Source: Opitutia bacterium
GTDB lineage: Bacteria; Verrucomicrobiota; Verrucomicrobiia; Opitutales; Opitutaceae
NCBI GenBank assembly: GCA_947475065.1
Contig: CANJLB010000027.1
Coordinates: 1 to 40,084, forward strand
Direction: 5' to 3'
Length of the DNA stretch: 40,084 bases
In this document: in pieces, positions 15,274-23,176 of the stretch
How the letters are laid out: each line of letters begins with the position of its first letter
Position numbering within the stretch: position 1 is the first letter of the stretch
The notes under the pieces: generated by a model
Seen by the model: only the letters and a program-made list of their open reading frames with translations
The model's database searches: none
What the model was told of the DNA's origin: nothing
Translations under genes and position numbers: made by a program

Positions 15274-16300
15274 GGGCGGCGGCGGGGTTGATGGGTTGGG
15301 CCATGAGGCCGAAGAGACCGAGATGGCGGGCGTCCTGCACCGCAGCGACCGGAGCAGCCAGTGTGATCTGGAGGGACTGGAGCCAGGTAGGGAGGTCGGG
15401 CTTGAGCACAGGCACGGCGAGCTGGGCGGCGATGGCCGGCTCGAGCCACGCCAGTTTGGGCGGCAGCATCGGGCAGATCACCTGCCCGATAGACTGGCCG
15501 GTCTGCACTTCGTAGAAGCCGATGGAGGACTGCAGGTCCTTGAGCAGCTTTTTTGTCAGCAGCGGGGCCAGTCCGGTAAAATCAAAGGCGTTGGAATAAA
15601 AAAGCTTCCGCGCCGACTCCTCGTCCTTGAGGTTCAGCTCCTTTTGCACGACCGGGATCATGCCCTCGAACCCCTGCGGGATGGCGCGGGTCGCCTCCAA
15701 TCCTTGCGCCGAAACGATGAACGACTGCGTGATGTCCGCCGCCATTTCGAGCACGAGAACCGGCGTCTTGCTTTTGATGAAGCCGAGATAGTCCGCCAGC
15801 GCCCCCACCATGGCCAGGGTGCCCAGTTCAAGCCGGTCGGGATAAAGTCCGCCGGCCAGCAGCTTCTCCTGTGCGGAAACAATGTCCTCCGCCGGCAGGC
15901 CGCAGACCACGGCTTCCTTTTGTGTTGCCTGCGTCATGTCGTACTCTTTGCCGTCGTGCGCGTTGAGCACCATGAGCGTGTGCTGCTCGGGCTCAATGCG
16001 CAGCTGTTGAGCCGCGACCTCGTTCAAATAGCCGGGCTCCCGCACGCGCTTTGGCTCCAGCGTCACGCGCCGCACCACCCGCCGGACCGGATAGATACCG
16101 CAAATTGCCTGCGTAAAATTGCCCGTCCGCTTGGGTTGCAACGCCTTCAGTGCTTCGGCCAATGCCGCCGGATCATCCGCGACGCACTCCCGTACCTCCT
16201 CGATCACCAGCGGTGGCACGGCCGCCGACGTGCGGGCCAGCAGCACGGTGTGCTCGGTGCAATCGGCAAAAAAATGCTTGGTCTTCGGGCTGAAAAACAT
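15245..16300 (-). CDS. pilM: PilM-like actin-fold cytoplasmic protein
   Basis: 351-aa soluble protein with no signal or membrane helix, first gene of the pilus-like operon. It looks like a diverged PilM/GspL-type actin-like ATPase: an N-terminal beta-strand segment (MFFSPKTKHFFADCTEHT), a middle part with GLYPDRLELGTLAMVGAL and PVLVLEMAADITQSFIV (the phosphate-loop region of the actin fold, where D and T/S residues would bind nucleotide), and a C-terminal ICPMLPPKLAWLEPAI region. In type IV pili PilM binds ATP and the PilN N-terminus, linking the motor to the periplasmic complex. The classical PilM start with an SVGIDIG-like motif is not evident, so nucleotide binding is uncertain. About 190 bp of non-coding sequence lie upstream and would hold the operon promoter. 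Confidence 0.78.
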   Translation of the reverse strand: MFFSPKTKHFFADCTEHTVLLARTSAAVPPLVIEEVRECVADDPAALAEALKALQPKRTGNFTQAICGIYPVRRVVRRVTLEPKRVREPGYLNEVAAQQLRIEPEQHTLMVLNAHDGKEYDMTQATQKEAVVCGLPAEDIVSAQEKLLAGGLYPDRLELGTLAMVGALADYLGFIKSKTPVLVLEMAADITQSFIVSAQGLEATRAIPQGFEGMIPVVQKELNLKDEESARKLFYSNAFDFTGLAPLLTKKLLKDLQSSIGFYEVQTGQSIGQVICPMLPPKLAWLEPAIAAQLAVPVLKPDLPTWLQSLQITLAAPVAAVQDARHLGLFGLMAQPINPAAAHAAAPEKAS

Positions 16301-16459
16301 GGGGTATCAGCCGCCGGTTGCGCGGCAGAGAGAAAGGTGTGGGCTGGACGGCGGCAAAGTCATACACGCAAGCTCGCACCCGCCTGCCCATGAGACAAGC
16401 CTATTCCCGGAACCCACAACCACCCCATGCACCCGTTCTGCCGGGCCGGGTTGCCCAAA

Positions 16460-16494
16460 AAGACACGCCGCGTGACCACGCGACGCGCGGTCAC
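16460..16494 (-). terminator. Possible Rho-independent terminator after the mini ribosomal gene
   Basis: Minus strand: inverted repeat GTGACC/GGTCAC (16494-16489 with 16477-16472) overlaps the stop codon of the small basic gene and is followed about nine bases later by TCTTTTT. The long loop and delayed T tract make it a weak terminator. If real, it separates the pil-like operon from the genes before it. Confidence 0.35.
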
Positions 16495-16592
16495 TTTTGC
16501 CAGAGGCGCTTCTTGTGCCGGTTGGCCTTGAGCCGCTTCCGGCGCTTGTGCTTGTTCATTTGCAGCCGGCGCTTCTTTTTGATGTTACCCAT
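16491..16592 (-). CDS. AURKAIP1/COX24-domain mini ribosomal protein
   Basis: A 33-aa, extremely basic peptide starting [20 protein letters not shown] and ending KKRLWQK. This is the short bacterial form of the AURKAIP1/COX24 domain, related to mitochondrial ribosomal protein mS38 and to the small basic subunit protein called bS22 in mycobacteria; short forms occur in Bacteroidota and Verrucomicrobiota. It should bind 16S rRNA in the small subunit. Start ATG 16592 gives the conserved MGN-K-KKR-MNKHKR-K pattern; an internal Met at residue 12 is a conserved part of the motif rather than the likely start. It stands between the glycosyltransferase and the pilM-like gene on the same strand, with no functional link to either that I can see. 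Confidence 0.85.
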   Translation of the reverse strand: MGNIKKKRRLQMNKHKRRKRLKANRHKKRLWQK

Positions 16593-16696
16593 TGTGTGAC
16601 GAGGTTGGTGTTGGTGAGACTGGCACCGTGCGAACCGCCCGCCCCACTGTCCAGCCTGATTTTTCCTGGCAGGCTTTGGGTTGGACCGGAACGTGA

Positions 16697-17497
16697 TCAA
16701 GTGTCGCCCACATGCTTGGAGTCGGCCGGATGCTCCGGAGGCGGCAGGAGATTTTCGTAAAGCCGCGAATAGCGCACGAAACATGCATAGCCTGCGGTCA
16801 CCGCCACAAACAGCCCCGCAAAACCATCGCAAAAGCCCAGCCGCACGACATAGCTGCGGAAAAACCTCCATCCGCCGCGCACTGCCGCCGTCCACGCCAC
16901 CGCCGGCAACGAAGTGCCGCGCCGGTGCCGTGCGAAATAGTCGGCCTGCCGGTTGATGCGCGCGACAAAGCTGCGCGTGTCGGGATAGCCATGGTGCAAC
17001 AGGTCGCCGCGCAGGCGCACAATACGGCCCTCCGGTCGGATGACCGTGTGGTAGGGATCCCCGCCCCAGCGGCCCGCGCCGCGCCGCACGAGCCGCAGCA
17101 CCCGGTCGGGATACCATTCGCCATGGCGCACCCAGCGGCCGAAGAGCCTGGTGCAACGAGGAATTTCCGCTCCGACCACACCGGCCGGCGGCACGCCGAA
17201 AAACCGCCCCAGTTCGGCGCGCAGCTCCGGCGAGACTTCCTCGTCGGCATCGAGCGCGAGCACCCACGGCTGCGTGCAGTGGTCGAGCGCGAGATTTTTC
17301 TGGGTGGCGTAGTCCGTCCAAACATGCTCGTGGACGAGCGCACCCGCCTCCTGTGCGACGGCGACAGTGCCGTCGCGGCAGTCGTTGACCACCACGACCA
17401 CTTCCGCCGTCCAGCCGCGGACTGACGCAAGGCAGCGGCGCAAGTTGGCCTCCTCGTTGCTGGCGATGATCGCGACGCTGAGCGATAGGACAGACAT
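16697..17497 (-). CDS. Family 2 glycosyltransferase, WaaE/KdtX-like
   Basis: 266-aa GT-A fold glycosyltransferase. The start at 17497 ([19 protein letters not shown]) begins directly with the family's first beta strand; the longer frame adds an unrelated leader. Key elements: [11 protein letters not shown] (nucleotide-sugar site), [16 protein letters not shown] (in place of the common VDSGSTDGT), the metal-binding DADEEVSP near residue 80, and the acceptor region [19 protein letters not shown] typical of WaaE-like LPS-core beta-glucosyltransferases. The C-terminus has a hydrophobic membrane-associated stretch (about 215-245). It probably adds a sugar to lipopolysaccharide core or a related envelope glycan at the cytoplasmic face of the inner membrane. 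The donor and acceptor cannot be read from sequence. It lies 80 bp after the receiver-like protein gene on the same strand. Confidence 0.85.
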   Translation of the reverse strand: MSVLSLSVAIIASNEEANLRRCLASVRGWTAEVVVVVNDCRDGTVAVAQEAGALVHEHVWTDYATQKNLALDHCTQPWVLALDADEEVSPELRAELGRFFGVPPAGVVGAEIPRCTRLFGRWVRHGEWYPDRVLRLVRRGAGRWGGDPYHTVIRPEGRIVRLRGDLLHHGYPDTRSFVARINRQADYFARHRRGTSLPAVAWTAAVRGGWRFFRSYVVRLGFCDGFAGLFVAVTAGYACFVRYSRLYENLLPPPEHPADSKHVGDT

Positions 17498-17577
17498 GGG
17501 GTGATGCTTGGAGCCGGACTGCACGTGGCAAGGCGGAAGAGGGCGGTGGACCTGGCTGCCGGCACAAACCGGCCACA

Positions 17578-19026
17578 TCACCCGAGCCGGATTGGCTCAA
17601 AGACGGCTTCGATCCGGGCGAGATCAAAGGGTTTGTGGATGACCCCATGGCCCGTAAGCAGCGGATCGGCGGCCGCGAGAGGGAGCTCATGCGCAACCGT
17701 TGTGAAAATCGGGCGGAGCGCGGGCTGCAGCTGCCGCGCGAGCCGCGCGAGCTCCAGCCCGCTGCCACCTTCACGGAGATCCACTTCGGTCACCAGCGCA
17801 TCGAACGGGCGGGCGCGCAGATGCGCGACGGCGTCGGCGAAGCGCGTGCTTTTCACGATCTCGAACTGGCGGCCGAGCACCAGGGCCAGCATGTCGTTGA
17901 CAGCGGCGTAGTCGTCGTGGAGCAGCAGCGCGGGACGAAGCGCGGTGGTGGCGGGGCGCATCTGCGCGAGCGCGGCGGCGAGCACGTGCTCGGCGGCGTT
18001 GGCACCTTCGGCGGGCACAACAGCGGCCTGCAAGCCGGCGCATGGCAGCAGCGGGACGAGCGCGCGCAGACAGTGGAGCGCGACGCCTTGGTCGAGGCCG
18101 GGGAGCACGAGACCGATGCGGTGCGCGTCATAGGGACCGGCCAGCTCGCCGGGCTGCAGGCGCGCGCGCAACGCGGGGAGGCGCTGCAGCAGCCCGCCCG
18201 CAATCTCCCGCGCCTCGAGAAGGACAAAGGAAAGCTTCAACCCCAGCCAACGACAGCGATAAAGCTCACGCTGCAAGCCGTCCATGAGCTGCGCCTGCTG
18301 CGGCGTGAGGTCTACGAGCACCAACGCTGTCGCGCCCGCCGGGGCATCGCCGGCCGCGTCTGCCGCCACACAAGGGCGCGCCTCACCATAGATGAGCTGG
18401 CCGCCAAGCCGCAGATGAAACTGCGGCTGCGACCGCCAGTCCACCCCCAGGCTTTCGGGTGCGAGCCTGGCGGCAACCATGTCGGTCCGCTCGGCCCCGA
18501 GCCAGCGTCGGGCCGCCTCATTGGCCAGCGCCAGGCGGCCGTCGGCGTGAATCGCAACCAGGCCGACGGGCGCAAGGTCGAGCAGCAGCGAGAGCACGTC
18601 GAGATTGCGGCTCAGCTCGCCGTGGCGCACGGCGTGGTCCATCGCGGCGGCGAGCACGGCTGCGAGCGACGACAGGAGATGCAGATCCTCCGGGCCAAAC
18701 GGCCGCGCCCCGCCTCCGCCCGCCTTGTCACCCGCACCGCCGACGTGCAATGCACCGTGCAGCCGTTCTGCACCGGCAAGCGGGAGTGTCAGACGGTCGC
18801 CGCGAAACGCCGTGGCGTCCGCCGGACCGGCCAGGAGCTGCACGCGGGCGTCGGTAAAAAACGCGGCCCGGCCGAGCGCGTTTTCCAAGCCGGCTGTGAA
18901 ACGCCCGAAATCCGCGACGTGGGCGAAGGCGCGCGCAACCTCGCGCAACGCGGCGGGGCCGTTGAGGACGGGCAGCGCGGGCGGCAGCGAAGGGACGGCA
19001 GGGACGGCGGACATGCGTTCGGACAA
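17578..19026 (-). CDS. GAF-PAS protein with degenerate (Glu) receiver domain
   Basis: 482-aa soluble protein, probably a signalling partner of the histidine kinase encoded 67 bp upstream. Regions: a GAF-like sensor (about 25-165), a PAS-like domain (about 170-285, [19 protein letters not shown]), a helical linker, and a C-terminal receiver-like domain (about 363-480). The receiver keeps the acidic pair D371-D372 (LLHDDYAAV), the Thr region IFTTVAH and the Lys of VIHKPFDL, but the phospho-acceptor position holds E414 ([10 protein letters not shown]) in place of Asp. In other receivers Glu there can mimic the phosphorylated state, so this domain may be locked active or act only as a docking surface. 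No DNA-binding or output enzyme domain is visible. Composition is normal for the region. Confidence 0.75.
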   Translation of the reverse strand: MSERMSAVPAVPSLPPALPVLNGPAALREVARAFAHVADFGRFTAGLENALGRAAFFTDARVQLLAGPADATAFRGDRLTLPLAGAERLHGALHVGGAGDKAGGGGARPFGPEDLHLLSSLAAVLAAAMDHAVRHGELSRNLDVLSLLLDLAPVGLVAIHADGRLALANEAARRWLGAERTDMVAARLAPESLGVDWRSQPQFHLRLGGQLIYGEARPCVAADAAGDAPAGATALVLVDLTPQQAQLMDGLQRELYRCRWLGLKLSFVLLEAREIAGGLLQRLPALRARLQPGELAGPYDAHRIGLVLPGLDQGVALHCLRALVPLLPCAGLQAAVVPAEGANAAEHVLAAALAQMRPATTALRPALLLHDDYAAVNDMLALVLGRQFEIVKSTRFADAVAHLRARPFDALVTEVDLREGGSGLELARLARQLQPALRPIFTTVAHELPLAAADPLLTGHGVIHKPFDLARIEAVFEPIRLG

Positions 19027-19093
19027 TGAGACGGTGGGGAAAGATTAAGAGAAGCAGGAAACAAAAGGGTTTGGGGCCGGCAACCGCACGCAT

Positions 19094-21202
19094 TTAGCAC
19101 TGGCAGGGCAAATGAATCAGGAACGTCGTGCCCCTCCCCGGCTCGCTCGTGGCGGTGATCGCACCGCGGTGGCCCTCGACAATGCGCTTCACGATGGCGA
19201 GGCCGAGGCCCATGCCGCCGCGCTGCGGACCGTTGCCTGTGGCCTTCGTCGTGATGAACGGCTCAAAGATGCGCGCAAGCAGCACCGGCTCAATCCCCGC
19301 ACCGTTGTCGGCGACCGCCAGCACGAGCACCCGCGCGTCATCCTCGCCGCCAACGACCTGTGCGCGCACCTCGATGCACGGCGCGGGCCGGCCGTCGAGC
19401 GCATGGATCGCGTTCTGAAAAAGATTGAGGAAAACCTGCAGCAACTGGCTGTAGTTGCCATGGATGGCGGGCAGGCCGGGCGCAGGCGCGATGAACGCCA
19501 CCCCGGTGCGCACGAACTCGGGCCGCGCAATCTCGTAAACTGCCTGGACCACCTCGTCCACACGCACCGGGGCGAACTTCACCTGCGTGTTTTCAGCAAA
19601 CGCGGCGACATGCTCGACGATCGTGCCGATGCGGCGCACATCCCGCTCGACGACGGCGCGAAACTCGCGGCGGAACTCCGCGTCGCCGCCCTGTTCCTCC
19701 AGCAGCGCGGCAAACGTGCGGATGGAAACGAGCGGGTTGCGCACCTCGTGCGCGAGACCGGCGGCGAGTGTGCCGAGCGAGATGAGTTTCTCGGCCTGGT
19801 TGGCGCGGCGCTCAAGCTGGCGCGCGCGCAGCGTGAGGCCGACCTGCAGGCCGATGGCCTCGATCAGCGCGATGTCGGCGTCGGCAAAGATGCCGTGCTG
19901 CTGCCGCGGGCCGAGCGCAAGGAAACCGTAAAATAAGGTGTCGGCATAGATTGGCACCGCCAGTTCGACGCGTTGTACCCGCCGCAACCGCCCGACCGCC
20001 TCGCGGGCCGGGCCCGCCAGCGAGGGCTCGGCCTCATCGAGCAGCACGGAGCGCGTGGTACTTTGCAAAAGCTGGACCAGCGCCGAGTCCCCGGTCAGCG
20101 CCGGGACGGAGGAGGGCGAGGCCGCCGTCCCGCTGGCCGCGCGCAGCCGGAAATCCGTCTCGAACTCGGAACGCAAAAACAGCGCCGCCCGGTCGACGGC
20201 CAGCGCCTCGGCCACCGCCTGGACCGTTTCGCGGAAGATGTCCTCCTCGTCGCCGATCGAGCCAATCTGCCGGGCGAACAGGCGGAGCCGGGCGCGGTCG
20301 GTCAGCCGGTTGCGCAACAAGCGGGCTTCGAGAAAGGCGTCGAGCCGGTCCCGCACCGTCGGCCCCCAGACAAACATGAGGGTGGTGGCCGCCAGCGCCG
20401 CCGCCAGCGAAAGCAGAAAGGAGCCCTCGATGTTCAGCGGCCCACGCAACAAGGGCCCTGCCTCGGCGGCGACGGCGACGATGAGCGCGAAAGCGGTGAT
20501 GACCGCCGAATAGGCCAGCACGCGCACAAGGAGCACGTTGAACTCCAGCAGGCGGAACCGGATCATCGCATAGCCAACGCCGAGGACGTAGAGCGCGACC
20601 AGTCCGTTGCCCACCGGCGGGATCGGGATGTCATACCAGAGGAAAAAATTCGTCGTGCCGCCGCCAAAGCCGATGGAGGTGCCGAGCAGCACGTACCGCA
20701 GCTGGTTGCGGCGCCCGCCCGAGCTGCCGCGATAGGCGGCCACGAGCAACATGACCGAGTAGCAGACAAAATAAAAAAACACCGCGAGATAGAGCGAATA
20801 CAGCGGCGCCGGCACCGGCCAGAAAGGGAATCCCCCCCTCGGCTCCACCTCCCTCACGAGCAGCGGGGTCAGGGCCAGCACCGCCAGCGGCAGTGCGAGC
20901 GCATAGCCGGCCAGCAGATGGCGCGGCCGCCTGAGCTCCAGCAGCTCCACGACAAAATGAAAATAGGCGATGGGGATCAGGATCGCCACCGCCGTCAGGC
21001 ACCGGGTGTGAAAAAGGGCCGTGTCCGCGTCGCGTGCCAGATGCCACAGCATGTAAAAGACCGACCAGATCGCGACCGTGGCGGCGAAGAGCGTGAAAAT
21101 CTGGTTTTTTCGCTCATCCCGCCGCTTGAAATAAACCACCGCGCCCAGCACCAGGCTGGTCGCGGCGTTGATCAGCGCCGTCAGGATGCAATAGGTGATC
21201 AT
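19094..21202 (-). CDS. Sensor histidine kinase, 7TM-GAF-HisKA-HATPase
   Basis: 702-aa membrane kinase. Start 21202 (MITYCILTALINAATSLVLG) overlaps the stop of the preceding fragment as ATGA. The N-terminus has about seven to nine hydrophobic helices (about 1-290), resembling the 7TM histidine-kinase sensor module. A GAF domain follows (about 325-455), then HisKA with phospho-acceptor H485 (LAAGLAHEVRNPL), and HATPase_c with the N box (QVFLNLFQNAIHAL), G1 (DNGAGI), F box (IFEPFITTKATG) and G2 (GGMGLGLAIVKRI), all intact. It should sense a membrane or small-molecule cue and phosphorylate a response regulator. The adjacent receiver-like protein lacks the acceptor Asp, so the true partner may be elsewhere. 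The HEVRNPL box type resembles kinases of NtrC-family regulators, which also control pilus genes in other bacteria; that link is only suggestive. Confidence 0.9.
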   Translation of the reverse strand: MITYCILTALINAATSLVLGAVVYFKRRDERKNQIFTLFAATVAIWSVFYMLWHLARDADTALFHTRCLTAVAILIPIAYFHFVVELLELRRPRHLLAGYALALPLAVLALTPLLVREVEPRGGFPFWPVPAPLYSLYLAVFFYFVCYSVMLLVAAYRGSSGGRRNQLRYVLLGTSIGFGGGTTNFFLWYDIPIPPVGNGLVALYVLGVGYAMIRFRLLEFNVLLVRVLAYSAVITAFALIVAVAAEAGPLLRGPLNIEGSFLLSLAAALAATTLMFVWGPTVRDRLDAFLEARLLRNRLTDRARLRLFARQIGSIGDEEDIFRETVQAVAEALAVDRAALFLRSEFETDFRLRAASGTAASPSSVPALTGDSALVQLLQSTTRSVLLDEAEPSLAGPAREAVGRLRRVQRVELAVPIYADTLFYGFLALGPRQQHGIFADADIALIEAIGLQVGLTLRARQLERRANQAEKLISLGTLAAGLAHEVRNPLVSIRTFAALLEEQGGDAEFRREFRAVVERDVRRIGTIVEHVAAFAENTQVKFAPVRVDEVVQAVYEIARPEFVRTGVAFIAPAPGLPAIHGNYSQLLQVFLNLFQNAIHALDGRPAPCIEVRAQVVGGEDDARVLVLAVADNGAGIEPVLLARIFEPFITTKATGNGPQRGGMGLGLAIVKRIVEGHRGAITATSEPGRGTTFLIHLPCQC

Positions 21203-21480
21203 TTTTTCGCGGCGAGCGCGACAGCCTGGTTGCCGAAACAATTTTGCCAGCGCCCCGGCGTGAAGCCCGCCTGCACCGCCGCCGCCCGCAACTCCTCCTC
21301 AAAATAAAACGTGTAGTCGCCCTGCTCCTCCTTGCGCTTGATCGCGCCTGCCGCCCGCAGCAGGTCGCGTCCCTGCTCCAGCTCCACTCCGGAGACGTGC
21401 TGCTGCATATAGTCACCATGCCCCGTCTGCCCAAACACACCTTGCGCTCCATCTACCACCCCGCTTCGTCCACCATCTGA
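21199..21480 (-). pseudogene. 3' remnant of a gene, possibly a SAM methyltransferase
   Basis: The minus-strand frame ending at 21199 has a plausible protein tail: GVELEQGRDLLRAAGAIKRK, DYTFYFEEELRAAAVQAGF, then a Gly/Ala end. The pattern FYFEEELRAAAVQAGF is like the last helix and strand of class I methyltransferases, but the domain with the SAM motifs is absent. Upstream the frame runs into the IS-end-like repeat at 21492-21533 and loses coding character. The ATGA overlap with the kinase shows that the two were once an operon. The boundary of the true remnant (about 21440-21480) is approximate. Confidence 0.55.
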
Positions 21481-21491
21481 CCACACCCAAA

Positions 21492-21533
21492 GTGTAACCC
21501 ATGTCTCCGAACACCGATTACCCTTGTCTCCGG
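21492..21533. repeat. IS-end-like motif, second locus
   Basis: GTGTAACCCATGTCTCCG (21492-21509) followed by the diverged copy ATTACCCTTGTCTCCGG (21517-21533). It is the same tandem motif as at 101-142. It lies exactly where the upstream gene fragment loses its frame, which suggests that an insertion sequence cut the gene and then decayed or was excised. Confidence 0.4.
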
Positions 21534-21570
21534 CCCTTACAGGGACGTCGCGCTCCACCATAAATACAGC

Positions 21571-21592
21571 CCGGCCTCAGCGAGGCCGGCTA
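21571..21592 (-). repeat. GTAG-headed hairpin after rlmN
   Basis: Perfect stem CCGGCCTC/GAGGCCGG with a 3-base loop (21571-21589). On the minus strand it is headed by GTAGC, whose TAG is the rlmN stop codon. It can act as a transcription terminator or stabilise the mRNA end, although only a short TATTTAT follows. It has the form of a REP element (GTAG foot plus hairpin); similar units are at 35352 and 36229-36296. Confidence 0.55.
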
Positions 21593-22717
21593 CAACTGGA
21601 CCTCGACGGCCCGCTCGGTTTGCAGGCGCAGCTGGCCGCAGGCGGCGTCAATGTCGTGGCCTTTTTCGCGGCGGAGCGTCACCGGCACGCGCGCGGCCCG
21701 GAGCACGTCGGCGAAGCGCTCCTGCCGCGTGAGCGACGGGCGTTTCCACGGAAGGCCCTCGACCGTGTTGTAGGGGATGAGGTTCACGTGCGCGTGCAGG
21801 TCGCGCGCGAGGTCGCGGAGCTTCTGCGCCTGCTCCAGCGCATCATTGACCTCGGCGATGAGGATGAACTCGAGCGTGACCATGCGCCCGTGTTTTTGGG
21901 CAAACACCTTCACCGCCGGGATGAGCTGGGCGAGCGGATAGGCCTTGTTGACCGGCATGATTTTTTCGCGCACCTCGTCGGTCGCGCCGTGGAGCGAGAT
22001 GGCGAGGCGGAAACCGAGCGGCTCCTCGGCGAGTTTCAGAATTTTCGGGACGAGGCCGCTGGTCGAGATGGTGATGCGGCGCGCCCCAAAGCCGAGGCCC
22101 CATCCGGCGTTGACAATGGTGAGTGCGCGGATGAGCGCGTCGTAGTTGGCGAGCGGCTCGCCCATGCCCATGACGACGATGTTGTCGAACGACGCGAGCT
22201 CGGCCCGCGCCCGCGGCGTGCGGGCATCCTCAAGGTGGCAGACATGGAGGAGCTGCGCCACGATCTCGCCGGCCGAGAGGTCGCGCTTGAGGCCGGCGAG
22301 CCCGCTCGCACAAAAGACACAGCCCATCGCGCACCCTACCTGCGTGGAGATGCAGATGGTCTTGCGCGAATGGTCGAGACCCACCCCCTCCTGCGGCGCG
22401 CGGATGATAACCGTCTCAATGAGCGAGCGATCACGCAGGCCGAGGAGCAGCTTGTCCGTCACGTCCTGCGACTGCCGGTTGAGGACGAGTTCCGCAGGGA
22501 GTAGGTCGAAGGTTTCGTCCAGCCACTCCCGGAGCGGCTTCGAGAGGCTGGTCATCTCGTCCCACGAACGGGCGCGTTTTTTGTAGAGCCAGTCCAGCAC
22601 CTGCTTCGCGCGAAACGCCGGCTCGCCGCACTCCGCGAGGCGCACGGTGAGCGTGGCGAGCGTCTCGCCGGTGAGCGGCGGTTTGGTGGGCGTGAAGCGC
22701 ATGGCAGAAACACGCAT
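21590..22717 (-). CDS. rlmN: Dual-specificity 23S rRNA/tRNA adenine-C2 methyltransferase RlmN
   Basis: 375-aa radical SAM enzyme that methylates A2503 of 23S rRNA and A37 of some tRNAs. The [4Fe-4S] motif is CAMGCVFCAS, the SAM-binding region contains NIVVMGMGEPLANYD, and the catalytic C-terminal cysteine is in DIDAACGQL; the second essential Cys is in the first motif region. The N-terminal part (FRAKQVLDWLYKKRARSWDEMTSL) is the HhH-like RNA-binding domain of the family. Start taken at 22717 (MRVSAMRFTP); ATG 22702 is equally possible. The frame extends upstream to 22837 without conserved sequence. The gene is transcribed away from the DUF3494 gene and its stop codon is part of a GTAG-headed hairpin. 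Confidence 0.95.
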   Translation of the reverse strand: MRVSAMRFTPTKPPLTGETLATLTVRLAECGEPAFRAKQVLDWLYKKRARSWDEMTSLSKPLREWLDETFDLLPAELVLNRQSQDVTDKLLLGLRDRSLIETVIIRAPQEGVGLDHSRKTICISTQVGCAMGCVFCASGLAGLKRDLSAGEIVAQLLHVCHLEDARTPRARAELASFDNIVVMGMGEPLANYDALIRALTIVNAGWGLGFGARRITISTSGLVPKILKLAEEPLGFRLAISLHGATDEVREKIMPVNKAYPLAQLIPAVKVFAQKHGRMVTLEFILIAEVNDALEQAQKLRDLARDLHAHVNLIPYNTVEGLPWKRPSLTRQERFADVLRAARVPVTLRREKGHDIDAACGQLRLQTERAVEVQL

Positions 22718-23176
22718 GATCGGACGCCGGGGGCGGTGAGTCGAGCGCCGAGCGCCGTCGCCCCCACGGCTGCGGCGGGCCGGGCGTCGCGAGCGCGCCG
22801 GGTCCGCGTGTGGAAAGCCTGCGATCACCTCTTCCAAAGCATGTTGCGCCTGAGAACGTAACTAGATGTCTGTTAAGAATACGTATGAAATCGCCCTAAA
22901 ACTGTCCCCAAACTGTCAACGGAATGCCCGAGCCACTCAGGCATGGCGATCTGCTCAAAGAGGGTTGGCGCAGTGTCCCGCACAAGTATAATGGGGGCTG
23001 CGACTGTGAACTCAGGCGCCCTGGCTTCATCGAACGCGGCACGAAAAACGGTAGCCCGGCCAAATTGAGGATATTCCCTGATGAGCTGGCCAGCCGCAGC
23101 CCGACTGTCCCCCAGTTTATTTCGTGCTACTGTAGGTCCGATGACAGCGTCATGACGGCAGCTGGACTCAAACCAT
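22718..23176. other. Divergent intergenic region rlmN / DUF3494
   Basis: About 460 bp between divergent genes. It holds a good sigma-70-like promoter toward the right (22965-22992) and a short palindrome TGACAGCGTCA just before the DUF3494 start. An open frame over 22924-23391 has no family features and overlaps the signal-peptide region of the real gene, so I leave it out. Confidence 0.5.
22965..22992 (+). promoter_or_regulatory. Sigma-70-like promoter
   Basis: TTGGCG (22965-22970), 16 bp spacer, TATAAT (22987-22992). It points to the DUF3494/PEP-CTERM gene at 23177 and would leave a 5' leader of about 175 bases. The -10 is a perfect consensus, rare in GC-rich surroundings. Confidence 0.5.
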
